DNA from: Quercus robur
Lineage: Eukaryota > Streptophyta > Magnoliopsida > Fagales > Fagaceae
Assembly (NCBI RefSeq): GCF_932294415.1
Contig: NC_065539.1
Span: forward strand, 31,374,001-31,438,000
DNA length: 64,000 nucleotides
Direction: 5' to 3'
The position numbers and the translations under genes are program-made. Shown here piece after piece: positions 23,199-33,779 of this stretch (the stretch's first letter is position 1; the number at the start of each line of letters is the position of its first letter). Under the pieces are notes generated by a model. That model saw only the letters and a list, made by a program, of their open reading frames with translations, had not been told where the DNA came from and searched no databases.

Positions 23199-23578
23199 TT
23201 TTTTATATATTAATCTAGTATCTTTTACTTAAAAAATGAACATTATGTGTTCTCAAGCGTATATATATTTCCTTCTCAACAAAAAAAAAAAAGTATATAT
23301 ATATTTCCCTATAAAAAAAATTGTATATATATATATATATATATTTCTATAGAAACCAGGAAAGGCAACTCCAATTCCCTGCGGATTAAACTTTCCAAGT
23401 TTCTATATAAATACATATTCTACGGTATTTGGACTCCAATTATCAGGGGTTCATATCCCACAGCTGTCAAAAAAAAAAAGACTCCAATTATCAGTAAATT
23501 TATTGGAAATCAAGTTTTTTTTGTTTTGTATTTTTTTTTTTCATGCATATTATAAAGGGGGACTTCTTATTCCGATAA

Positions 23579-23606
23579 TGTATATATATATATATATATA
23601 TATATT
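23579..23606. repeat. TA microsatellite
   Basis: An uninterrupted TA run of about 26 bp directly outside the left arm of the large palindrome. A shorter TA run lies at about 23325-23343. Confidence 0.8.
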
Positions 23607-23610
23607 ATAG

Positions 23611-24946
23611 ATACTGTTTAAATTTATTCAAGGAAATAAGGAGAAATGTAAATTTTGGCAATGATATTATCGAAATTGTGAGAAAAAGTGAGAGAGAGGA
23701 GAGAGAAATGATGTGATAGAAGGGAGAGAGAGAAAAAGTGATTTTGGCAATAGTATTGCCGAAACATCTGCCCAATTTATTGCTGCTCAACTGCTGACCT
23801 GACCAACTAACATGACGAAACTAAGGAGAGAGAGAAAAAAATTGAATTGTGGCAATGGCATTGCCAAAATAGGAGGAGAGAGAAGAGAGGAGAGAAAAAA
23901 AATAGAACTATGGTAATAGCATTGCAAAAATAGAAAGAGAAAAGAGAGAGGAAAAAATGAAATGTAAAAATATAAAAATAACTATTTGGTATCCCATACA
24001 TAAATAAACGGGTCACAAACTGTCAAATTGAATAGGGCAAATATGATCCAAATACCAATCTTTTAAGACTTTTACTATTATATTCTTATATTAAGTCTCT
24101 CTCTCTCACTCTCTCAATTTAGATCTACCATTTTAACATAATCACATACATATAAACGTACAACACACTAGCCAGCATGCAAAGGAAAAAAGATTAAAGA
24201 CAAAAATAGTAAAAGTCTTACAAGATTGGTGTTTGGATCATATTTGCCCTTTATTCAATTTGATGGTATGTGACCCGTTTATTTATTTATGGGATATTAA
24301 ATACTCCTCCGTCCCAATTTGTTTGTCATGTTTAAAAAGTCAAATTTTTTAAAGAAATATCATTTATTGTCTTGTCTGCCTTATAAAAATGTATAAATTT
24401 ACAAAACTACACTTAAATAAATTTATCAATTTTTTTTTTAAAGAGCTATTTTTAATGAGGCAACTAAAATGGTGCCTCAATTAGATTGATTTTTAAAACA
24501 TTTGTTAGTTTTCTTTTCAAATAGTTCTGAAAATAAAGTAGGGGTATATTAGGAACATTAGTAAATTAATAACTTTTATTTTTAGAAATAGAACAAGATT
24601 TTGGGACATCCCAAAATGGAATAGAGGACAAACAAACTGGGACGGAGGGAGTAGTTATTTATAGTTTTTTGCATTTCAATTTTTTTCTCTCTCCTCTCTC
24701 CTCCTATTTCCGTAATGTCATTGCCAGAATTCAAAATATTTTTTTTTCTCTCATGTCAGTTGGTCAAGTCAAGCAACAAAAAATTGGCAAATATTTCGGA
24801 AATACCATTGCTGAAATTACTTTTTCTCTCCCTCCCTTCCGTCACATCATTTCTCTCCCCTCTCTTTTACTTCTCTCACAATTTCGACAATACCATTGTC
24901 GAAATTCACATCTCTCCTCATTTTCCTAAATAACTTTGAACAGTAC
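23611..24946. mobile_element. Large palindromic (foldback) element, arms split by a MITE
   Basis: The left arm (about 23611-24075) and right arm (about 24205-24303 plus 24652-24946) are reverse complements over most of their length. ATACTGTTTAAA at 23611 faces TTTGAACAGTACTC at the far end. GGTCACAAACTGTCAAATTG (24012) faces CAATTTGATGGTATGTGACC. GAGAG/CTCTC purine-pyrimidine stretches and the phrase GGCAATG(G/A)(C/T)ATTGCC recur along each arm. A spacer of about 130 bp separates the arms. Without the MITE the structure is about 1 kb. It is probably a non-autonomous long-TIR DNA transposon. Open frames in the arms are mirror images and are not genes. Confidence 0.72.
24304..24651. mobile_element. 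Stowaway-type MITE (Tc1/mariner)
   Basis: The 348-bp segment has terminal inverted repeats CTCCTCCGTCCCAATTTGTT and, at the other end, AACAAACTGGGACGGAGGGAG. It is flanked by TA on both sides (24302-24303 and 24652-24653). CTCCCTCCGTCCCA is the diagnostic Stowaway terminus. It sits in the right arm of the palindrome. Confidence 0.92.
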
Positions 24947-24997
24947 TCATATCAAAAACAATATTTAGGCAAAAGACTCATATAAATATATATATGG

Positions 24998-25470
24998 GTC
25001 ATTCTACCGTACCTCTCTATTTTTTTTGGGAATGATACGCACCTAAATCTAAACCATCAAATTAATGTTGTTTTGATCTTGGTCGTTCATTTAATTTAAG
25101 AGGATACTTGTTACCAGTAAAAGCAAGTCATGTAAAATAAAATAAAAAAATAAAAAAGTGGTTTTCACACTTCTGTCTCTACTTTTCACGCTCTCTCTTT
25201 TAGTTTCTTTTCTATGGTTTCTTCTTCTCTCTCAACTTCTAAACGCCTCACGCTCTCTCTCTTTTAGTTTTTTTTTTCCTATGGTTTCTTCTTCTCTCTC
25301 AGTTTCTAAACGCTTCTTCTTCTCTCCTAATTTCTTCTCTTCTAACTTTTTCTCTTCCAAACCAACCACAAGAACCTAGAGCCACGACTATTAAACAAAA
25401 CCCTAAGCAAAACCCAAAAAAGAAGAAATAGAACTGCTTCAGGGTATTTTTCCATTCTAGCTGCCTAACT
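24998..25470 (+). repeat. Dispersed repeat, copy 1
   Basis: It shares with 36783-37095 the order: GGGT-ATTCTA-CGTACC, a homopolymer, ATACGCACCTAAATCTAAACC, TTGTTTTGAT, ACTTGTTAC, a CT-rich leader and AAAACCCTAAGCAA(A/G)ACCC. The CT-rich part contains a local duplication of about 70 bp (25180-25330). It has no coding potential that I trust. It looks like a non-autonomous transposon carrying 5'-UTR-like sequence. Confidence 0.6.
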
Positions 25471-25900
25471 GAAGAAACGTAGTGCTACAATTCCAGCCAC
25501 CTAACAAAGTATTTATCTGCCCGGTGACAATATTAGCCTAGAGGGTTGAGTCTGTCAAAAAGGTTTGTCTTTCTCCGAATAAATTGATTTGGGTGTTTTT
25601 TTTATATGAGATTTGGGTATTGTTTGTTAACCTTGTTTTGATTTTTTTTTTTTTTTTTTTTTTGATAACAACCTTGTTTTAAAAGTTGATTTGGAAATTT
25701 TCTCGTATTTGGCACTAACGGACACTTAGTCACCGGCCATATTTTATTTATTTTTTCTAATAGGGTCACCGGCCAAATTTGAGTGCTTTGCCATCCCAGC
25801 TCTCCCTTTTCTTTTTCTTTTTTGGTTTTGGGTTCAATTCATCCCAGCTCTTCTTCAGCATTCTTTGTTCATGATCTTGTTAAATCATGCATATAATATG
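25471..25900. other. No gene seen; T-rich spacer
   Basis: Non-coding, with a T24 run at about 25640-25663. It ends at the inferred 5' border of the nested Gypsy complex. Confidence 0.5.
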
Positions 25901-26400
25901 TGTAGACACTCGATTTTGCACCCATAATTTAATCAAGGAAGATAGCTAGAATGACTAATCATATACCCAAAATTCATGGTTGCATTATATGTATTAATTC
26001 ATTCATTGCATATCATAAAATTGATTTTGAGATTCTAACGGTCGCGACGGTATGCCCGATTTCCAAATTGAACCTTTGGATTGAAAAATATCGCATGATC
26101 AAGTTTGCACTGTCAGCATACATTGTGTGTAGGTAGAACCAATCACACATGATTAATTTAAATTAATTCTAATTGGCTAGAAAATTAAAATTAATTAAAT
26201 AATTTTGTGATTGGTTGTTAGTGAGTGTCAAAAATAGATTTGCTAGCATGGGAATAAAGGAGATAATCAGATAACTATAAAATTGTGGATAATCAAGACT
26301 TTTTGGAGTATTTATCTATAAAATAATCATTGCTGAAAAGACTTGAATTATCAGAAAAAGAGTTTAATTTTTAGAATATAGATTAAGAATGCGTCTAAGT
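25901..26400 (+). repeat. 5' LTR fragment, Gypsy family shared with 56335-58653
   Basis: It starts TGTAGACAC. Shared landmarks with 56335 on include TTCTAACG(G/A)TC followed by GGTATG, GATTGGTT, and a TTAATTTAAATTAATT-type block. It lacks the later 1.8 kb of that LTR. Confidence 0.6.
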
Positions 26401-26454
26401 GCAAGTCCCAGCTCAATAAACCTCAAAAAATGAGTTCAAGACGGACCAAAAAAC

Positions 26455-26660
26455 CTCAAAAAATGAGTCCTTGATATTCTTCGGAGGTTGCATGTTCAAG
26501 ATTGTCTAGATCTTATCAGGGTTGGCTTCAATCCCCTTTTGTGAAACCATAAAACCGAGGAAGTTCTCTGATGCAACTCCAAAAGCAAATTTGCTCGAGT
26601 TCAGCTTCATCTTATATCGCCTAAGTGTATCAAAGGTTTCTTGAAGATCATCCAAATGCT
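26455..26660 (-). pseudogene. Gypsy reverse transcriptase, C-terminal part
   Basis: On the minus strand it reads HLDDLQETFDTLRRYKMKLN, SSKFAFGVASENFLGFMVSQ and KGIEANPDKI. This is the Ty3/Gypsy RT thumb-side block that follows YVDD. The frame stops soon after, near 26500, with further family-like residues to about 26455. It is the continuation of the RT at 30376-30905. The two are parted by the solo LTR at 26666-30370. Confidence 0.9.
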
Positions 26661-27924
26661 GCGTCTGTTGGAAAATCTGGTTTTGTATCTCATACAAAAC
26701 ACACAACGGAAGCAACAAACACGGATCTACTCCATTCATGAAAGATAACATATAACCTTGAATTCTAGAACAAAGAATAGAAAGTGTACCTTGGTGTGGT
26801 GAAATTCAAAACAAAATTAGAAGCACTTGGGAACACTTTTAATCTTCACTCCAATTCCACTTGATGCCCAAGAAGTGTGGTCTCTCAATCAGTTTCCAAG
26901 GAGAGAATAAAAGAATGTCCAACACTCACATACTCCATTCCATCCTTTTTATGATCTTAATGAAAAACCCTTATTAAAAGTCTTATATAGTTATATGAAA
27001 ATCGATTATCTAATTGGGCTAACCTTTTGGACCTTTCCAATTGGGCTTAAGTATGTGGCTTGGAGTGGGACCAAAAGGGACCAATAAGACACTAGCTCCA
27101 ATGGGCCTTGGGCTTTTCTGTCAACTCTTGACAAGTCCAAAGTTACCATTAACTATATTTAATACTACTATATAAATATAGTTGCACTCTAGGCCTTATC
27201 TATAAATTATATCCCAAGACTTTATTATACATACAACCTCTTCATTAAAATATTTGTAGTAATACAAAGTTATGAATGTAGACTGCCACTTTGAAGATTA
27301 CTACATCTTAATCCTTAAGTACCTGATTTAATCTTTTATGTTATTCATCATATATTTATGAAATCTAATTTATGGTTGGGCCTAACACTCTGAATAACCA
27401 AACCCATTAAACTTATCTCAATGGAATATTTTATATCTCCGTTAAGAGATTATGAATTTCATCTTGAGAATATATGTTCCATCAACACTAAATGCGGCTG
27501 CCCAACATACTGAGGTTTGACCGCAACTAATAGATCTCACTCCTGATATATCAAAACAACCTACATCTCATGATCAGGTCCATTATTCTCTCAGGATTTA
27601 GAGTTGATGTAAATAAAAGTCATGAGATTTATTATTCATTTGACAGTTGTTAAGAGAATAATAAATCTCACAGTGGTCCAGTTCAATATGTCTTAACTCT
27701 TAAAACATATCAACATATCAACTAGAAGTTTCCACTTCCATGATCAAGACAAATCATCTTAGTTGATATGTTATAGTCTTCGCAAATGAAATGCCCAATT
27801 TCATCACCGATTACAAACTAAGATTTTGAGTTTACAAAGAACTTTGTGATTTATATCTTCTGTGACTTTTCACATAAATTACATACTATGCATCTCATGG
27901 ACTAAGATAATGTCTCATTAGTTC

Positions 27925-28508
27925 TGTAATACCGGGAAAAAAAAAAGGATTAAAAGGAAGGGTATTTAAGTAAATCTCTTGTGGGGTCAATTTGATAATT
28001 TATAATTATAAGGGAGTTTTAGAAAATAAGGTTGAAACCCTAACTATATAAAAGTTTATTATGTCAATTTATATGGGAGATGTTTTGAGAGAAGAGACTA
28101 CTCAAAAATACTTGAGTAGAGAAGGTTTAACTGCAGAATTGAGGTAAGAGCCTAAGAATTTCTTTCTTGTCAAATCTAAGCTTGATTTGGGATTAGATTA
28201 CTTTTTATGTGGGTATTTTGGCCAATAGTGAAGCTATTTAATCATTCAAGAGTTTTGGTGATGCAAACAAAGAAAAGTTTGGTTTATTTTCGGTAAACTA
28301 GACACTGTTATTGCATTTTTTTTTTTATGTTCAGTAACTTAATCTTATCTATGCCTTTTGTTGCATTGAGCGGAGATAGAATTTTTCCGCTTCATGGGTC
28401 AAGTTTCTACACAGGCCTTTATACCGAAGTGATGGAGTTAGGGAGCATGAGATATCAAAAAGAATAGTAACTAGTCTAGGCTTTGAGGCGTGACAAGTTA
28501 TCAGTTGC

Positions 28509-28550
<42 letters not shown>

Positions 28551-29243
28551 TGTTAACGTAATTGTGTTCAGGTGGTGTTTTTTTATTTTTTAGAATTTGA
28601 CTTTTGACCCTATAGGTATTCTATAGTCTATAACCCTAGGAAACTATTTGTGGCAGAAAGTAAAGAAAATATATGATATGAATGTTCTATTTGTGGCAGA
28701 AAGTAAAGAATATATATGATATGAATTGGTGGATTTTTGGTGTGAGATAACTGGAGAATTATTGGATATTTTAGAAAATTTTCTTTTGGTCGTGTACCTT
28801 GCAAGTTAATTTTAAAATTTTATTTTGGAGTAAATTGTATCTAAAAATTGTTTTAGGTGATATCTAAGGATTATAGAGGAAGGATTAAGAAGAAATTCTT
28901 TTGTCGTATGCTAGTTGAGGTAAGTAACCTTATCCTAATTGGTTTTATTTTGCGTATTTTAACTACTGAAATTTGTTTACAATTGTTACAATTTTATTTC
29001 TATTGTATTAATGATTTCAAGTAAAGAATTATCACAAATATATCTGATTACTGAATATATGATGTATTTTATATAATTGTTTTTAGCTATACTGATTCAA
29101 AGTAAAGAATAAAGAATTTTCACAAATACATATGAGCATTGAATATAAGATTTATTTTATTTAATTGATATTTTTTAGCTATATTGAATTAAAGTAAAGA
29201 ATATAGAAATATCACAAATAGATTTGAGTATTGAATATATGAT

Positions 29244-29280
<37 letters not shown>

Positions 29281-30281
29281 TTGAATAAGATATATTTTGT
29301 CATAAACTATGATTTCATATATATGATTATAGACAATCTGACTATGAATTGATTCTGATACCCAAACCAATGGAGTTATTCATTTGTACTCTGATACCCA
29401 AACCAATGGGGGTTATTCATTGGTACTCTGATATCCAGCCAATGGGAGTTATTCATTGGTACTCTGATACCCAGCCAATGGGGGTTATTCATTGGTACTC
29501 TGATGCTTAGTCACGGGGATATAGCGCGACCATAGTCATAAGATTGTTAAAAATATGAATTACGTTTGAGTATTTGAACCCTTTTGAGTCCTTAAAACTA
29601 CATATGTGATTTTGGAAATATTTGAGTATTTAACTAATTTGAGTCACTTAAACTACTTATGTCTTTTTGGAACCTATTGTAAGTTATAACTTTTGATATA
29701 TGGAAAACTGATTACTTTCTAAACCATCTATGATATATATTTGTAAAGTTAAAGTATGTGGTCTATTTGCAACTTATTATTTTAAGACTATGAAACTTCT
29801 TAAGTTATTCTTGAAAACCCATAGTATATTATAACTTTTGAAAACTCATATTACATCTTATTACTTTACAGATCTATTGCTTGATAGAACCTATTAGGAT
29901 TTTGGTTACTTATTGAGTTGTCAACTCACCTCCTTTTCCCTCCAGTTTTCAGATTGTGAAGAATACCAAGTTTTGAGAGTTTTGACGTTGTGTTGTGAGC
30001 AGGAAAAGAAGCTTAGTGATTTTGGAATTGGATGGTCTTCTAATAGTTTTATATTTATTGGTCATTTAGCATTATGGACATGAGTTTTGGATTTTGTTCC
30101 TATTAAATTATTGGAGATCTATTCATAAAAAAATTGTTAAGGTATTTTGGATTTATTTGATTTTAATTTTTGAGGATAAATTTTAGTTGCTAAGAAAGCC
30201 TTGCACACTTGTAGGGTGCTTACTTTAAGCGTGCGGCAGTTGTCACGTGCCTATCTTTATAGTTGGGTTCGAGGCGTGATA
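27925..30281 (+). mobile_element. Long solo LTR (Gypsy type) nested in the Copia solo LTR
   Basis: It starts TGTAATACCGGG and ends GAGGCGTGATA (the family end is normally GCGTGACA). AGTTC is present on both sides (27920-27924 and 30282-30286), and the host Copia LTR sequence continues across it. The 2357 bp contain no retroviral domain. Inside are a TATA-like ACTATATAAAAG at about 28043, a 34-base A run (28514-28547), a GAGGCGTGACA at about 28487 that resembles an LTR end, TA/TATG microsatellites at about 29246-29280, and a 36-bp tandem repeat. The internal GCGTGACA leaves open a small further nesting. Confidence 0.82.
29354..29505 (+). repeat. 36-37-bp tandem repeat, four units, inside the solo LTR
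   Basis: The phrase TCTGATACCCA...CCAATGG followed by GTTATTCATTGGTAC repeats with starts at 29354, 29390, 29427, 29463 and a decayed fifth at 29499. Confidence 0.9.
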
Positions 30282-30375
30282 AGTTCATTTATAAATAGTC
30301 TCATATAATTAAACAATTTAATTATTTATGACATGCCAATAAATTGGATTTTAGGGCATAAACCCCAATAGCGCC

Positions 30376-31864
30376 TCTCTCACACTTTTCACCAAGATAT
30401 CATCCACGTATACTTCTACGTTCCGCCTGATTTGTGGATGAAATATATGGTTGACCAGCCTCTGATAGGTAGCCTCTACATTCTTCAACCCGAATGACAT
30501 TACTTTGTAACAAAACAAGCCTTGGCTCGTTACGAAGGATGTCTTCTCCTAGTCTGCTTCATCCATCTTAATTTGATTGTACCCTGAGAAAGCGTCCATT
30601 GAACTCAACAGCTGGTGTCCAGCTGTTGAATCTACAAGCTAATCAATACACGAAAGAGGATAACTATCCTTAGAGCATGCTTTATTTAAATCTGTGAAAT
30701 TCACACACATGTTCCATTTGCCATTGGTTTTTTTGACCATCACTACATTAGCTAGCCAATCAGGATAATAGACTTCACGAATGAATTCCGCGGTGACTAA
30801 CTTTTGGACTTCTTCTTTAATAGCATTATCTCATTCTGGGGCAAACACTCTCTTTTTCTGACGAACAGGCTTGTAGGATGGAGATACATTCAGACAATGA
30901 GTAATCACACCTAGATCAATCTTGGGCATGTCTTCATGGCTCCAAGCAAAAACATATGTGCTTCTTTTGAGGAATTCAATGAGATCCTGCTTTTCTTTTC
31001 CTCCATGCTCGTCCCAATCTTGGCAAACTTCTCCAAGTTGGACTCATCTAATGGTACTTCTTCTAATACTTCAACTGGTTCAGCCAACATCCTTCTTTCT
31101 TCAATGTTCATTGTCTGCATATGCTCATCCATAGCTAGCATCACTAAATAGCATTCTCTAACAACTAACTGATCTCCTTGTACTTCTCCAATGCCATATT
31201 CTGTTGGAAACTTGACTGACAAATGGTAGGTAGACGTTGCAGCCCTCCAACTGTTCAAAGTTGGTCGTCCAATGATGGCATTATATGAGGACGAGCAATC
31301 TACAACAAGAAAATTCACTTCCTTGTTGATTTGTCGCGGGTAAGAACCAACCACGACTAGCAAATAGATGGTACCCACCGGTAGAACTTTCATTCTTCCG
31401 AACCTTATCAATGGCACATTTACTAGACAAAGTAACTCCTTGTTGATTCTCATTATCTTTACCGGATGAAGTAACTCCTTGTTGATTCTCATTTGCTGAA
31501 AAGCTGGATAATAAAGGATGTCTACTAAACTTCCATTGTCTATTAACATCCTTCTAGTTGTAAAGTTTGCAATTGTCAATGTGATAACAATCGCGTCATC
31601 ATGAGGGTGGTGTAACCGTCTTGCATCTTCATCTGTGAAAACAATTGTTGGCTCATCATCTCTGATCATCCTTGGTGATCGTTCAGATATCTGAACATTT
31701 TGAACCTCCCGTAGATAAGTTCTCCTAGATCTAGATGAACTTCCTGTTGACATGCCCCGTACAATAATCTTTATTTCTCCAAACGGTGGACGTGCTGGTT
31801 TTTTTGCCTTGCCCTTCATTGGTTGTCTATCGTCCTTATGGTCTCGTCCAAGGAAATTTTTCAA
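30376..31864 (-). pseudogene. Gypsy pol: aspartic protease and N-terminal half of RT
   Basis: The minus-strand frame from 31864 to 30911 (317 codons) holds a retropepsin-like domain: MLIDNGSLVDILYYPAFQQM with the active-site triad written DNG rather than DTG/DSG, and later FLVVDCSSSYNAIIGRPTLN. It contains an 18-residue internal duplication (MRINKELL...). Below 30911, in another frame, the RT begins: LGVITHCLNVSPSYKPVRQK, then KTNGKWNMCVNFTDLNKACS, SSMDAFSGYNQIKMDEAD and VEVYVDDILVKSVREA. The YVDD catalytic box is intact, but three in-frame stops and one frameshift are visible. Integrase of this element is not present. Confidence 0.9.
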
Positions 31865-33165
31865 TTTTCCTTGTTTGATGAGGACTTCAATTTGCTATTT
31901 CAAGTCATAGCATTCGTCTGTATCATACCCATGGTCATGATGAAAGCGACAATACTTACTTTATTTCGCTTGCTAGGATCTCCTTTCATTCTTTCTGGCC
32001 ACTTCAAGGATGGATCATCTTTTATTTGCATCAACACCTGATCAAGTGAAGTGTTCAGAGGAGTATAGTTAGAGTATCGTCCTAATGATGATCTTGCCTT
32101 CTTGCCATCCTAATCTCTTTTCTCCCCAACCTTAGCTTTCTTTGGATGAGAGCCCTATTCTGGATGGTGCATGTAACTATTCTCCAGTTGTTTGCCCTTC
32201 TTCTTTCTCTTAGCAATAATTGCGTCTTCTGCATTCATGAAACTTTGGGCTAAATGTATCAACTTAGACATCGTCTATGGCTCCTTATCATATAACTTAT
32301 GAATGAATAGATCTGAGCTGACTCCATTGTAGAAAGCTGCCAAGAGTATCTTGTCATCCATCTCATCTACTAATTGGGTTTCCCTGTTGAAACGGCTGAT
32401 AAAAGATCGTAAACTTTCACTCTCTCTTTGCTCTATGCTCAACAAACTGGTCGAGGAACATTTCTGCCTTTGTCTGCCCACAAAGTTGTTAATGAACAAC
32501 TTACTCAACTCCTAAAACGAAGTTATGGTGTTTGGTGGTAACTTTCCAAACCACACTCTAGCTAGTCCTTTCAATGTGGTAGGGAAGGCTCTGCACATAA
32601 TTTCATTTGGAACCCCTTGGAGATGCATAGTCGTCTTGAATGTGGCAATGTGATCGCAAGGATCATGCGTTCCATCATATGAATCCAGGATAGGCATTTT
32701 GAACTTGGAAGGCAAGGGATGACTGGTGATGGTTGCAACGAAGGGGGAATTTGTCCTATGGACAAGATCATCCACATGGTTTGCTCTCTTCATGGAATCC
32801 TTCATCTCCTCCATGGCTCTCTTCATCTGGTCCATCTCTCTCTCCAAATGTGGTACCCTACAAATGACAGTACCCCTGGATTGGTCCCCTTCAGCATTGT
32901 TCTCAACACCTTCACATCCTGAGTTTTGGCCTCGTTCTCCACCATGCTGTTGACGTTGCCTATTAACTTCCCTAGTTAACTCTTGGTTCTGTTGTGTCAA
33001 TTCTGCCATTGTTCCTGCCATGGATTGTAACTGTTGTTGGACGGTCATGGGGGGTGATAATGCACGATTTGGATGACTAGAGGTGTTTCCACTCTCCTGG
33101 TGTCCTAGACTAGTGGCCATTGACCTAGTCTGAACCATGCAACCTTTTTGTCTTGGAAAGGGCAA
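31865..33165 (-). pseudogene. Gypsy gag
   Basis: An ATG at 33165 opens 217 codons with a Gln-rich coiled region (QQQLQSMAGTMAELTQQNQE), then LPSKFKMPILDSYDGTHDPC and HIATFKTTMHLQGVPNEIMC, the plant Retrotrans_gag signature. After a stop near 32512 the same protein continues (32508-32275): FINNFVGRQRQKCSSTSLLS, ERESESLRSFISRFNRE. The rest to 31865 is basic and has more stops. Gag and protease lie in the usual order toward lower coordinates. Confidence 0.88.
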
Positions 33166-33216
33166 AGAAGTTTACACTTAAAAACTTTTAACTCATTTCC
33201 CATAGACAGCGTCAAC

Positions 33217-33760
33217 TGATGATGCATGAAAATCAATAGGCTGGAATGCTTCGGACTATGATGATGACTATAAATCCTGAAAAGAAAGAAAGAACTATTA
33301 AAGGTGACCGGTTTGACCCGACCAAGGACCCTCCGATGGCTAAGTCAGCTTTCTCTCTAGGACATAAGAATTGAAAATAGTGAATGGTGGAACTTACCTT
33401 TGGTAGATGGGACCTGCCCCTTTTATAGAGAGTTTGACGTGGGTCTACTTGTTTGGGATTTTTCACCATCGTGGGTGATGTTGGTAGTTAATGAAGAAAA
33501 TGGGGTATGTGGAACGAAGTGTGTGGAATTCCTTTCACGTACCAAGCAACATGTCATGTTTTGCTTATGTAGAACCTTTGGAGAATCATAAGTAGAATTT
33601 ACCAAGTACAATTTAGACGTCAATATGTGTAGCCATCTATAACATGTCGTCTATGGATGAGTTCTTTTAGGCAAATCCCATCATTCTTAATGAAGGGTCT
33701 TGTTGATACGTTGTCATTCTGTTGTGGTTTTCCTTGGGTGTGATTAATATATAGATGACA
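33217..33760 (-). repeat. 5' LTR of the minus-strand Gypsy element
   Basis: On the minus strand it starts TGTCATCTATATATTAATC (33760) and ends GCATGCATCATCA-type text at 33217. A TATA box CTCTATAAAAGGGG at about 33430-33417 lies inside. One base after the end comes TTGACGCTGTCTATGGGAA, which resembles the plant Gypsy leader/primer-site sequence TTGGCGC(C/T)GTCT. The 3' LTR was not found, so the far end of the element is truncated near 26455. Confidence 0.65.
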
Positions 33761-33779
33761 ACCAAGGACGAGCCATACT

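Larger units (their letters stand above)
26666..30370 (-). mobile_element. Copia-family solo LTR inserted in the Gypsy RT, itself interrupted
   Basis: On the minus strand it begins TATTGGGGTTTATGCCC (30370) and ends TTTTCCAACA (26666), matching the Copia LTRs at 4237 and 13096 almost throughout. The flanks GCGTC (26661-26665) and GCGCC (30371-30375) are a target duplication with one change. Without the inner element (27925-30281 plus one duplication) its length is about 1.34 kb, close to the 1362 and 1377 bp of the other two. The first base pair TG has become TA. Confidence 0.9.

Noticed and set aside
23605-24933. Several 60-86-codon frames rich in Phe, Leu and Ser
   Set aside because: They lie in the arms of the palindrome and come from CT-rich sequence. 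The same peptides appear on the opposite strand in the other arm.
25158-25379. 73-codon Ser/Phe/Leu frame resembling a signal peptide
   Set aside because: It comes from a CT-rich leader block that is locally duplicated and also present in the second copy of the repeat without an equivalent frame.
26436-26450. ACCAA considered as the second target duplication of the minus-strand Gypsy element (matching 33761-33765)
   Set aside because: The position is not next to an LTR end. The 3' part of that element is missing, so the match is most likely chance.
29354-29505. Regular repeat considered as a possible CRISPR-like array
   Set aside because: The units are directly adjacent without unique spacers, lie inside an LTR, and the genome is eukaryotic.
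30922-31151. Plus-strand frames over the Gypsy protease
   Set aside because: Antisense of the gag-pol reading frame, which carries recognisable domains.
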